A stretch of 43,451 bases of DNA from Bacteroidota bacterium. GTDB lineage: Bacteria; Bacteroidota; Bacteroidia; Cytophagales; Cytophagaceae. Made by a program: the position numbers and the translations under genes. The stretch covers positions 1 to 43,451 of the forward strand of contig JAEWYS010000010.1 in assembly GCA_023458555.1 (NCBI GenBank). Reading direction: 5' to 3'. Positions 27,901-36,600 of the stretch are shown here, one piece after another. The notes beneath the pieces were generated by a model. It searched no databases. It saw only the letters and a list, made by a program, of their open reading frames with translations, and was not told where the DNA came from. Within the stretch, counting starts at the first letter, position 1. Each line of letters opens with the position of its first letter.

Positions 27901-30900
27901 TGCGCTGACAACACTTGGTGAAGGAATAGATGAGCAAGGAGAGGAACTGGTAGAAGAACGTCAGTTTATCTTTGGGATGTCTGAAACCGGCAAAAGAATG
28001 TATTGGTCGGTTTTTGATGGAGAGGATACAGCGAGTTTCTCTCCTATGCCCTGGAAAAAGCTAGAGGTTTTCGAGGATATTGTAGTATCGGAAGTACTTG
28101 GAGCATCTCTTTGGAAACCAAGTTCTGAAGAGTCATATATATTGCTTTTTATTCGTGGCATCAAAAATGGCAATGACCGGATACTATACGCCCGGTTTGA
28201 CCTGAATTCAGGGCAATGGGATGCGGAAGCGGCAGAGATCGAGATTCCTAAGGCAGAAGCCAGTGATCAGAAAAAGCTTCGGTTTGCAGGTGAAATAAAA
28301 AAAATAGTACTTAACAAACACCTGCCGGGAGCCATACCTGAAACAATCAGAATTGCAATTCATCGTGGAGATGATGTGCGATTTTTCAAGTTAAAGAAAT
28401 CCGGAGATAATTTTGAGACTGATTCTGCAGAAAGTCTGGTAAGCCTGAACAGCGCAACGATCGGAGCAGTCTATGACTTTGTTGGAGAAATATTGCTGCA
28501 TTCGCGAATTATTTCTGCCTGGACATCTCCTCCTAGTAATGCACCAGCACAGCGAACTGCGCCTGCCAATCAGCCAAGGCAAACAGTTGGCGGGGCAGTT
28601 TCAAATCCACCAAGTAGCTCTACTAACACTAATTCGACAAGAGGCACTGCGAAGATTGAAGTAAAAGAAGAAAAATACTATGCCGGATCAAGGGAGATAC
28701 CTGTAAAAATAGACTCCTATCTCGGACATATCCGTTGGGGCGGAAGCTCTTCGCAGCCCAGCTCTACCCAGACGTGTTTCTTTTACAAAGAGAAATCGGG
28801 CAATTCGGTGTACTACAGAGTATTGTTTCACAGTGATGGTTCGGTTGATCAGGTGTCCAGCCTCAATATAAGCACCTTTGTTTCAGATTTCTCCTCAATA
28901 AGCCTGTTTGAAGACAAACGGGGGCTGACCTATGCTATTTACAACAAAACAGCTGGCCAAAAGGGAATCTTGATCACTCCCATATATAAATTGGCAGTGG
29001 AATACAAAGTGAGTTTGCTCGGCAGGGTCCGGGCAAACAATATTCTCAGCATAGATCCGAGAAGTTATACAAAACAACTGAGCTATAATTTAAGCGGATT
29101 AAATACATTAACTCCGGCTTCCGACATAAGTACGTTAAAAAGTACGACAAAAAACCTCTATACGGTCAATGAGACCTTGCCCGCTACCTTTTTCGGTGTA
29201 ATTGCTGAAGGGTATTATTTTATGCCGATGCTGTTGGGGCTGGCTCTGCAAAATAAAGGTTATTATAAGGAAGCGCTGGATTGGTTCAGACTGGTGTATT
29301 CGTATGACAATAAGGATCAGGGAGATAAGCGGAAAATATGGCATGGACTGGTCGCAGAGAAAAGCTATGTCGGAGACATCAAACGGGCAGAGGACTGGAT
29401 GAATGACCCTCTGGATCCGCATGCCATCGCCCAAACCAGAGCATTGAGCTATACCCGGTATACCATACTCTCTATCGTCAGGTGCATGCAGGAATTCGCG
29501 GATAGCGAATTTACCAAGGATAACGCAGAGTCTGTACCCCGTGCCAGAGTGCTCTACGAAGCCTCGCTGGAGGTTTTGGAGGCGGAAGGATTGTTCTCCA
29601 AAAAGACCAACTGCAGTAGCCAGATTGAGAATTTACGCATTCCTGCTGCTGTACAGCAGAGTGCGGACTGGCCATACTGGCAGCCGGTATGGCTGGAAAT
29701 TGTCACAGATCTGTACAGAATCGAAGATAAAGCCGTATTGGATAATACCATTGCGTTAATCAGCCTTGAGCTGGAGCAGTCTACGGGACTTGCGGACAAG
29801 TTTTCCAACATCCGGGATCTGGTGGACGATGCCCTGATTACTCCGGAAGATTTTGAAGACTTTGCAGGTCTTATTGGTTCAGGCAGGGTTCTGAATGAAA
29901 AAGCGCTGAAAAGACTTATGTATAATCCCGGTATTGAGCAGGGTACGCGCTTTCTGGCATCGGAGGTGGGCAAGTTCTATCTCAATGCGGTAGCCAGTGC
30001 TACAGGGGTCGTGGCGACGGCGTTGCTATCCGATGATATGAGTCTTCCATGGTTTGCCAGTGAGCCGAAGATTGATGTAGAGGCGCTTCCTGCGTCTATT
30101 GTGGAGCTGACGCAAAATCAGCCGCTTAGTCCTTATTTTATCAGGGACCGGGCGGCGTATAACAGAGTCAATCCGACCAGTAAGGAGATCGAAACCCTTC
30201 GGGTCATTAATAACCCCATTACTGTAATTAATAAATATTATGGTAAAAACGTGCATTATATGCCGCAGCTGAACCCGGTGTTCTGCGTACCGGCTAACCC
30301 GATATTACGCAGCTGTATTTTTTCAGCGGAAGCCAATCTGTTCAAGATCCGGAACTGTATGAATATTGCGGGTATAGTGCGGGAGCTCTTGCCTTATGCG
30401 GCTCCTACGGATCAGAGCACCGGTATGCCGGTACTTGGTCCCAACGGCATCAGTCTGGGTAGCAATATTCAGAATTTTAACCCGTCCATATACCGGTTTG
30501 AAGCACTGATTGAGCGTGCCAGACAGCAGGTCAGTATGGCCCAGCAGCTCGAAAGCACCCTGCTGAGTCTTTATGAGAAAGGGGATGCGGAAAACTACAA
30601 CCTGCTCAAAGCCCGTCAGGACCTGCGCCTGACCAGTGCCGGAGTACGTTTGCAGGATCTGAGATTGCAGGAGGCCGAAAGCCATATTGTGCTGAGTGAA
30701 TTGCAGAGAGACCGGATTACGCAGACATCCGAGTATTATAAAGGGCTTATAGATAATGGACTAATCGCCAATGAAATCAGTGCATTGTCGTTGCTGATAA
30801 GCTCTCATGAAGCATTAATGATTGCCCAGGCGCTTTATATTGGATCCGGAATAGCTGCATCAGCGGCTTTTAATCCTATGACGAATGCACAGGGTATCGC

Positions 30901-32434
30901 TCAAGGTCTGAGCCTGACAGCTACTGCGGCATCAATTGGTTCTCAGCTGTTAAATATGCAATCATCCATTCAGTCTATGCTGGCCGGCTTTGATCGCCGG
31001 CAGGAAGAGTGGCAGTTTCAGCTGCAGCTGTCCCAGCAGGATCTGCTGATCGCGGGTCAGGAGATCCGGATTGCCCGCCAGCGTATGCAGGTGGTGGAGC
31101 AGGAGCGCAATATCGCGCAGATGCAGTCCGATCATGCTTCTGAAACACTGGAGTTCCTGTCCAAAAAGTTTACCAATGCCGAACTGTATCAGTGGATGTC
31201 TACCGTGCTGGAAAAAGTTTACAGCTATTTCCTCTACCAGGCTACAGCCACTGCCAAGACTGCCCAGAATCAGTTGGGTTTTGAACGGCAGGAACAGGTA
31301 CCGGTATTTATTCAGGACGACTACTGGGAGGCTCCTTCCCAGACAGCGCTTTCCATTGGTGGCAGTGCTTCCGGCACGGACCGCAGAGGTATGACGGCTT
31401 CCGCCCGGTTGCTTCAGAACATCGCCGAGCTGGATCAGTTTGCTTTTGACTCGGAAAAACGCAAGCTGCAGCTCACCCGCAATATTTCCCTGATGCGTAT
31501 GGCTCCGACAGAGTTCCAGCGCTTCCGTGAGTCAGGTCATATGGAGTTTACACTGCCCATGGAGCTTTTTGACCGAGATTTTCCCGGACATTATCTGCGT
31601 ATGATCAAGCGTGTACGGGCAACTATTGTGGCGCTTACACCACCGGTAGACGGTATCAAGGCAACCTTGCGCAGCTCAGGTATCTCGTATATTGTGAATG
31701 GTACAGACTACCGTAAAAACTACATACTTCGTCAGCCCGAGTCGGTTTCTCTCAGCTCTCCGTATCAGGCCAGCGGCTTGTTTGAGCTGCAGGAGCAAAG
31801 CGGCCGGCTGTATCCCTTTGAAAACATGGGAGTGGAGAGCACCTGGGAGCTTATACTGCCCAAAGCCGCCAATTTCTTTGATTTCAATACAATTGCGGAT
31901 GTGATATTTACCATAGAGTATACCGCATTGGAAAACGGCACTTATCGCAATGAAGTCATTCAGCGACTGAATAATCGTTTTGAGGGTGACCGGCCGTTTT
32001 CTTTCAAAAATAACTTTGCGGATCAGTGGTATGATCTGAGCAATCCGGATCAGAAAAACAAGTCGGTTACGGTGCGTTTCAACACGACACGATTCGATTT
32101 CCCGGTCAACCTGGCTGAAATGCGGGTTACCGCGGTATCGCTCTTTTTTGCGACGGCAAGTGACGGTGTCCGGCTCAATGGCAATGTCGGACTTTCTTAC
32201 GGGCCGGAGGGCGAAGAGCAGTCAGGTGCCACTATTCTGGGTGCAGCCAAGGATATGAGCACCCGTGCTCAGGCCTCCGCCTGGAACACACTGATCGAAG
32301 GCAAAAATCCGGTCGGGAGCTGGGAGCTGAGCCTGGACGGGCCCCTGGTCAATCTGATTCTCAGCGAACAGATTACAGATATTCTTTTTGTGGTATCAAT
32401 TAAAGGCGATACTCCGGAGTGGCCAACATATTAA
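21917..32434 (+). CDS. TcA-like Tc toxin subunit (giant, 3505 aa)
   Basis: TcA forms the pentameric receptor-binding and pore-forming injector of Tc (ABC) toxins. About 2500 residues is usual; this one has 3505. The extra length is N-terminal. Residues 1-300 are helical and unrecognised. About 305-430 resembles a carbohydrate-binding jelly roll (NPRFEEGVKGWYRGPGG). About 444-537 and 1284-1364 are two similar beta-rich inserts. A VRP1/SpvA-like block begins near 828 (ICQDCNTAVSPLAYLTDLIN), followed by helical repeats (about 1138-1815). A Pro/Ser/Thr/Asn linker lies at about 2200-2240. The conserved second half has LALQNKGYYKEALDWFRLVY (about 2445), PWFASEPKIDVEALPASIVE (about 2705), the coiled-coil channel (about 2860-3080) with a Gly/Ala-rich segment IGSGIAASAAFNPMTNAQG (about 2974), and the TcB-binding end (YPFENMGVESTWELILP, about 3300). 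There is no signal peptide, as in other TcA proteins. The frame is intact and followed after 15 bases by the glycosyltransferase gene. Confidence 0.93.
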   Translation: MTTWNDFRNDYFSPDELNYIDQIISIVQSKYPTSFTSGRFSDMVTVSERDVQEALATQNNLNVLNTHFATFFLSKKDEVPSGGTNAEKWENFKKLFDYDYQDVINVLVDEIRLPHNGYDSFDTFKNSATPASIAAIMAVKSRHWFFYQLLGTLFAGRVKRATDGYNVLENLVDVSERDAYIKLLDRFSNLPDYDVFEKLLLVPQSSLANSFYTYFQLYPWYSSGYGNSEYLTFLIKQLIQRIRQFIELNQGGNELEASVISSFREGLKKAYSKLYYSLEDAGLIGSMEDLLNFPHFTGYIHGDTVAGGQKLGFQLQPNPRFEEGVKGWYRGPGGLPIYPELIHDGAFRITENALFSSHVLESGQTYQVEFDVVRISSVSAMTIQNGSEAIDIDISLGHYTRTIVADASNLTFFRKTGSGYFDISNIEIRQERALPSPGIYVEQEASVSQGKIYRLELSGLTEDSSWSDQYWLALEGSSEIIRIPKTSGNDKEALVDAINLQAADSESDWAGYSASLISNVLSVTGPEAVDYTLAWVSLRSIVLSLPSSHDFYKFLAEDITNLSEDVYKSIVSKYRLSGQLVNINAQGRTPAFLRVNLTDLDARPYPKNLGSEFSTGEGYFSFEYEVTTPYTDPRNLMIEVFDGVSIAKQYFSHTVGDQETAVISIPYYPPVASDSNISIQTVVDTISLELPSGFMSYLNAKGIRLLKDIRTAGGLAFLEDLPVSPEDPAVVTLDAHASLNLVSTNILSNQAMIEEGYTTPLAIGQATRSEMVTIQEANNVGSFNASSVYYISRSYGALLQSLISGHLTSKANNYVPGQLSDELDPVFEEACICQDCNTAVSPLAYLTDLINYTLAHVRNNNQAIDINFLETTFYQELSDLPYLCGQTEELVCQQRLAIEVMRRYLNARTLAPEKYAQLSEDTAQYCFSVYRTLLTQLGTSYEQIRSYRFADFEMRQELANRLHFPISEEFDPFEFLFLEQDALLEEHRLTEANLEKLFGFVDSTRDPFSTGVLFGDQDQLVIRWIFKGVKYRHNTDENGFIYLKVSDSPDEVYLYNDAARESASLIGIATEAGRPGVLQITPLNESELSGELYLDSYTDTSSIYVSVLPMVLCWRLSRNREQWLESDWPANPYLDRELPIIDPDIIGPDDFRKPDPDQNDAFKVWKNRRGWVDGLLTLFEDEQPQVSAMVDLLAEEFTYTRLDSQSLVVRCWSTVKTFEDLQAIYRKLKSSDQSENDEAQNEITDLYLSTESFVRLYQLYNKTVVNDSKGLIVRLHQAASAGNPQITHLIPATVRAGDRFVLSMPGKADIEYEAISDLLADLLEGLEPEFVAKSWDIEAEVSSVGEYLILTGAVNTPFTVKTKTCRVPDSEELKELVSILAQAVKARFYDFWISEEQNVLALSLDNLIFWPATYSPLVGYWGPHPASTPMEPLIDPGQVNFEDIAGYYIAEEARTLYKDRQEILQSSYSMLNGVFVSDGFESLLETALGSSYLGPYDSLETLLFDLEQTADPQKSADAETYITDDLHMSTDEFRYLMQFREKNNDPNASAMTSDEINSLVSVLAKAYKINELNPGWIDEEDTADFTYWQIFRLALPQWRSSRQGRAVWEKALALSMRTPAIEPDYIRPDFLKSIDNVSPAFVLWKQRKQAIDYLLESIRDTRETHSQSGTDLEAFDLIVNNYIVATSNSGRLRILYEAAQAGEDVLGEIRQLNLSYEALEYLMVIRDVLSEGGTSVLAEEWDAVYSILARAGKERQYYSWLREEQTAAIALSPDFFRVSGYARDTFMKLRDQAIVSWRVNLQRKRDWLDKLEARITSDDNQHTFVSEIVDKAEENALFALRDALIRASLVFNETFEDKRTYLTKKLLIDMKNNCCQKTTRIAQGMEALQLMLFSIRTGLLADEYPKLKIFSDYFDKEWEWIGSYATWRSAMFIQLYPENVLHPSFKKQSSGAYRELVEAVQNDQRFTPARAIQLAKEYFDYLKDLNSMKLVAHCSALTTLGEGIDEQGEELVEERQFIFGMSETGKRMYWSVFDGEDTASFSPMPWKKLEVFEDIVVSEVLGASLWKPSSEESYILLFIRGIKNGNDRILYARFDLNSGQWDAEAAEIEIPKAEASDQKKLRFAGEIKKIVLNKHLPGAIPETIRIAIHRGDDVRFFKLKKSGDNFETDSAESLVSLNSATIGAVYDFVGEILLHSRIISAWTSPPSNAPAQRTAPANQPRQTVGGAVSNPPSSSTNTNSTRGTAKIEVKEEKYYAGSREIPVKIDSYLGHIRWGGSSSQPSSTQTCFFYKEKSGNSVYYRVLFHSDGSVDQVSSLNISTFVSDFSSISLFEDKRGLTYAIYNKTAGQKGILITPIYKLAVEYKVSLLGRVRANNILSIDPRSYTKQLSYNLSGLNTLTPASDISTLKSTTKNLYTVNETLPATFFGVIAEGYYFMPMLLGLALQNKGYYKEALDWFRLVYSYDNKDQGDKRKIWHGLVAEKSYVGDIKRAEDWMNDPLDPHAIAQTRALSYTRYTILSIVRCMQEFADSEFTKDNAESVPRARVLYEASLEVLEAEGLFSKKTNCSSQIENLRIPAAVQQSADWPYWQPVWLEIVTDLYRIEDKAVLDNTIALISLELEQSTGLADKFSNIRDLVDDALITPEDFEDFAGLIGSGRVLNEKALKRLMYNPGIEQGTRFLASEVGKFYLNAVASATGVVATALLSDDMSLPWFASEPKIDVEALPASIVELTQNQPLSPYFIRDRAAYNRVNPTSKEIETLRVINNPITVINKYYGKNVHYMPQLNPVFCVPANPILRSCIFSAEANLFKIRNCMNIAGIVRELLPYAAPTDQSTGMPVLGPNGISLGSNIQNFNPSIYRFEALIERARQQVSMAQQLESTLLSLYEKGDAENYNLLKARQDLRLTSAGVRLQDLRLQEAESHIVLSELQRDRITQTSEYYKGLIDNGLIANEISALSLLISSHEALMIAQALYIGSGIAASAAFNPMTNAQGIAQGLSLTATAASIGSQLLNMQSSIQSMLAGFDRRQEEWQFQLQLSQQDLLIAGQEIRIARQRMQVVEQERNIAQMQSDHASETLEFLSKKFTNAELYQWMSTVLEKVYSYFLYQATATAKTAQNQLGFERQEQVPVFIQDDYWEAPSQTALSIGGSASGTDRRGMTASARLLQNIAELDQFAFDSEKRKLQLTRNISLMRMAPTEFQRFRESGHMEFTLPMELFDRDFPGHYLRMIKRVRATIVALTPPVDGIKATLRSSGISYIVNGTDYRKNYILRQPESVSLSSPYQASGLFELQEQSGRLYPFENMGVESTWELILPKAANFFDFNTIADVIFTIEYTALENGTYRNEVIQRLNNRFEGDRPFSFKNNFADQWYDLSNPDQKNKSVTVRFNTTRFDFPVNLAEMRVTAVSLFFATASDGVRLNGNVGLSYGPEGEEQSGATILGAAKDMSTRAQASAWNTLIEGKNPVGSWELSLDGPLVNLILSEQITDILFVVSIKGDTPEWPTY

Positions 32435-32449
32435 AGAGAAGCTACAGCC

Positions 32450-33553
32450 ATGAAGCAGTATTCCATTACATTCTGTACCGTAAGCATGAACCGTCTCCAT
32501 CATCTGAAGGAGACGGTGCCAGCTAATCTGCGTGACAACGCGGACTATCCCGGCGCGCGTTTTGTGCTGCTGGATTATAACTCCGGCGATGGTATGGGCA
32601 ACTGGGTTCAAACAGAGATGCAAGAGCATCTGGACAGCGGTCGGTTAGTCTATTATCGTACGGAGGAACCGGAATTTTTCAACCGCAGTCATTCGCGCAA
32701 TCTGTCCTTTAATCTGGCGGGGAGCGACCTGATCTGCAATGTAGACGCGGACAATTTTACGGGACCTGGTTTCGCAGCGTATCTGAATGAAGTTTTTAAC
32801 AGGGACAGAAACTGTATTGTCAATTTTGATTATAAGGAAGAAACAGAAGCCTACAAGGATGCTTTTGGCCGTGTATGTGTCTGGCGCGAAGATTTTCATG
32901 CGGTGGGCGGCTATGACGAGTCTATGAGCTCCTACGGCTATGAGGATATGGATCTGTACGGACGGCTGGTGAAGCTGGGCCGGCGTGAGGAAAAGATTGA
33001 TTCATTAGAGTTCCTTCGTTCAATTGCTCATTCGGATCATGATCGTTTCAGCAAAGAATACTTTGTCAACAAGCTATCGGGATACTATGTCATGTATGGT
33101 ATAGGAATGAACAGAGTCCTTTTTCTGTATAATGACGGCAGTTTTGAAACCGGGACGCTCAGGGATGATGAGCAGTTTTATCAGGGACTGCATACGATCC
33201 ACGAGGGCGACTGGCTGCGCGGACAGTGGCAGGAATCCGGCGGACTGCTGCGTCTTTGCTTTCTTTCAGGCAAGGTTAGAGAGCTGAGCTCTTCCAATGG
33301 GGGACTGAGCTACAATCTGAATGATGAAGAAGGGCGGAAGACGTTTTTTCGCATAGAAGACCGGCGATTTCTTGATAAGGTCAAGGCACAGTATTCCATA
33401 GTGACCAATGTGTCAAGATATAAGCAGAATATAATCCGGCAGAGAGTCCGGGTCAATGAAGCGGGCTATGGCAGAGGCGGGGTATACCGCAACTTTTCCT
33501 CCGACCCGCTTTGGGTACAGGAACCTCAGGAGACACAGGTTATCCGGCCATAA
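32450..33553 (+). CDS. GT-A glycosyltransferase inside the Tc toxin locus
   Basis: A 367-residue protein with a GT-A (family 2 / galactosyltransferase-like) fold. The N-terminus reads YSITFCTVSMNRLHHLKETV (4-23), typical of nucleotide-sugar binding; the DxD-type metal motif is DAD (99-101) in LICNVDADNF; and a galactosyltransferase C-terminal-like motif, GGYDE (153-157) with GYEDMDLYGRL (163-173), completes the active site. Residues about 210-367 form an additional domain with no known match to me (VLFLYNDGSFETGTL onward). No signal or membrane segment is seen, so it acts in the cytoplasm. It starts 15 bases after the TcA stop and ends 76 bases before the TcB-TcC gene, so it should be co-expressed with the toxin. 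Modifying a toxin subunit or acting as an accessory effector are both guesses. Confidence 0.88.
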   Translation: MKQYSITFCTVSMNRLHHLKETVPANLRDNADYPGARFVLLDYNSGDGMGNWVQTEMQEHLDSGRLVYYRTEEPEFFNRSHSRNLSFNLAGSDLICNVDADNFTGPGFAAYLNEVFNRDRNCIVNFDYKEETEAYKDAFGRVCVWREDFHAVGGYDESMSSYGYEDMDLYGRLVKLGRREEKIDSLEFLRSIAHSDHDRFSKEYFVNKLSGYYVMYGIGMNRVLFLYNDGSFETGTLRDDEQFYQGLHTIHEGDWLRGQWQESGGLLRLCFLSGKVRELSSSNGGLSYNLNDEEGRKTFFRIEDRRFLDKVKAQYSIVTNVSRYKQNIIRQRVRVNEAGYGRGGVYRNFSSDPLWVQEPQETQVIRP

Positions 33554-33629
33554 ATCGGGAAACCGGGGGCATTGATTTTTGATAATTCAGTATAAGCAGA
33601 AGCATTTTTTTTAATTAAGCGGACAAAGC

Positions 33630-36600
33630 ATGACAACAGTAAAAGGAGCGGGAAGCAATGTGATCAGCACACCGAAGGGCGGAGGAGCAATTAGTGGTAT
33701 GGGAGAAAAATTCAGCCCTGATCTCTTTACCGGTACAGGCAACTTTAGTGTGCCCATTGCACTGCCTCAGGGCAGAAACGGTTTTCAGCCCGAGCTTAGT
33801 CTGCAATACAGCACCGGCCATGCCAACAGCGAGTTTGGTCTGGGCTGGTCCCTGGCCATACCCGGTGTAAGCCGCAAAACCAGCAAGGGTATCCCTTTGT
33901 ACAAAGACAGCCGCTTTGATACGGGAGCGGGCGATGTCTTCATACTTTCCGGAGCGGAAGATCTCATTCCGGTGCAGAGCGACCGGCAGGATGCACAGCA
34001 ATACCGTCCGCGCACAGAAGGGCTGTTTGCCCGCATAGAGCGTGTGCTGGATGCCGAAAACGATTACTGGCGTGTCCGGAGCAAAGACGGACTGGTCAGC
34101 TGGTACGGCACTCCGCAGGCACGTGCCAGCGACAGTCGCCGCTTCGGAGATCCCGCGGCCTGCGTCAATCCTGCTTACCGCACCGCCGCTTTTGAGTGGA
34201 AGCTGAGCCGTACCGAAGACCTCTTCGGCAACCGGATCGATTATACCTATACCCGTGAGCCGCTGACAGCAAAGGACGGCCACCGCTGGGACAAGCTATA
34301 CCCGGAGGAGATACGCTACGGATACTATCCGCACAGCCAGCAGCAGATACCTATGGTCCGCGTGCGTTTTGTGTACGAAGAGCGCCCGGATCCTTTTTCC
34401 TCCTATCAGGCCGGCTTTGAAATCCGTACTACCCGGAGATGCCGGAAAATAGAAATTTATACAAATCCCCTGTCCGGGGAGCTGCTGACCAAAACCTATC
34501 ACCTGATCTATCTGGACGACCGGGTACAGGCCGGAGAGATGGCGGCTTCGGTGCTTCCGCTCAATGGAGTATCCCTGCTCAGCCAGGTCAGCATCGAGGG
34601 CCACGACGGAACAGCGACAGAGCGCATGCCGCCCCTGGAGTTTTCATACAGCCGCTTTGAGCCTCTGAAGCGGGACTTTTCCCCCTTGCAGGGGAGCGAT
34701 CTTCCGGCCAGCGGAGTAGGCAATAATGATGTGGAGCTGATATCGCTTTTTGGCAACGGGCTGCCCGATTTTGTGCAGATGGGAACCGACGGTTTCTCGG
34801 CAGTAGCCCGCTACTGGCGCAACCGGGGCGATGGGAGCTTTGATCCGCCGCGGACCATGAAGGAGGCGCCCGCGGGTGTTTCGATTTCCGACCCGGAAGT
34901 AAGCTTTATGGATGCTAATGGCGATGGCAAGCCCGATCTGGTCGTCAACAAGCCCGGCTTATCCGGCTATTTTCCCCTCCGGCAGGACGGGCAATGGAGC
35001 CATCGATCCTTTCACAGCTATGAGCGGACTCCTTCGTTTAGCCTGGCCGATCCGGAAGTAAAGCTTCTCGATCTGGATGGTGACGGCATTACCGATGTAT
35101 TGCGCAACGGCGCTTCTTTCGAATGCTTTTTCAATGATCCTGAGCAGGGTTTTTACAAGGTCGCTACGGTGGATAAAACGCAGCTGAAGGGCTTTCCCAG
35201 ACTGAGCTTTGCCGATCCCAGAGTCCGGACCGCCTCGCTGAGCGGTAATGGGCTGCAGGATATGGTGCTGGTCGGAGACGGACGCATCGACTACTGGCCC
35301 AATCTGGGGCATGCCCGCTGGGGAGAGCGTATCAGCATGAAAAACAGTCCGCGCCTGCCCTACAACCACGATCCGGCCCGGGTCTATCTGGCCGATGTGG
35401 ACGGAGATGGCTATTCGGATCTGATCTATATAGAAAATAACTCGCTAACCCTCTGGATCAACCGCAGCGGCAATGCCTGGAGCGAGCCGATACGCATACA
35501 GGGCACACCGCCGGTGTTTAATCCGGCCATGGTCCGCCTGGCCGATATGACCGGCAGCGGCGTGCCCGGCATAGTGTGGAGCTATGATTATGACGGATCG
35601 GGCAGAGACCGCTTCTTTTATTTTGATTTTACCGGTGGGGTCAAGCCCTATCTGCTCCAGGAAATGGACAACCACATGGGAGCCCTTACCCGGGTAGAAT
35701 ACAGCAGTTCGATCCGCTATTACCTGAAAGATAAGGGAGCATGGCAGACAACACTGCCTTTCCCGGTGCTGGTAGTAGCGCGGGTAGAGGTGCTGGATGC
35801 CCTTTCCGGAGGCAAGCTCACCACCGAATACGATTACAGCCATGGCTATTGGGATGGTGTGGAGCGCGAGTTCCGGGGCTTTGGCAGAGTGGTGCAGCGG
35901 GATTCGGAGACGTTTGATCGCTACAATTCCGAAGGGCTGCATACGAATACTCTTTTTGACAAAGACTACAGTCTGCCGGTCAGGGCCGCTTTTGAGCAGG
36001 TGCAGGGTATACATTACAGCCCGCCTGTGGAGACCCGTACCTGGTTTCATCTGGGGCCTGTGGAAAAATCCGGCAGTGAGAGCGGCTCCGACTGGCAGGA
36101 GGCGGACTTCAGCGGAGAGTACTGGCAGGAAGACCGCAATATACTCCACCGTCCCGGCGAGATGAATGTGCTGCTGGCCTCTCTTCCCCGCCGTGCCCGC
36201 CGTGATGCCCTGCGCACGCTTCGGGGTAGTGTGCTCCGGAGTGAAGTATACGCCCTGGATCACAGCAGCCGTCAGCACCGCCCCTATACCGTCAGCGAAA
36301 ACCTGCAGGGCCTTCGGCTGGAATATGCTCCCGGAAGGGGAGTAGTCCGTTCGGCCTCTTACGATCCTGATGCCAACAACAAAGCCGGCAGCGGTTACAT
36401 CTTTTTTTCCTACGGGCTGGCTTCCCGTACTTCCCAATGGGAGCGGGGCAGTGAGCCGCTTACGCAGATCGGCTTTACAGATGCTTATGATGCGTACGGC
36501 TTTTCTGCCATACAGCTTTCCATGGCGATACCCCGCGGGGTAGATCCCCGCAAGCCCAAAGCGGGATCGGAAGCTATTCTGTGTACCTTTTCCCGGGAAG

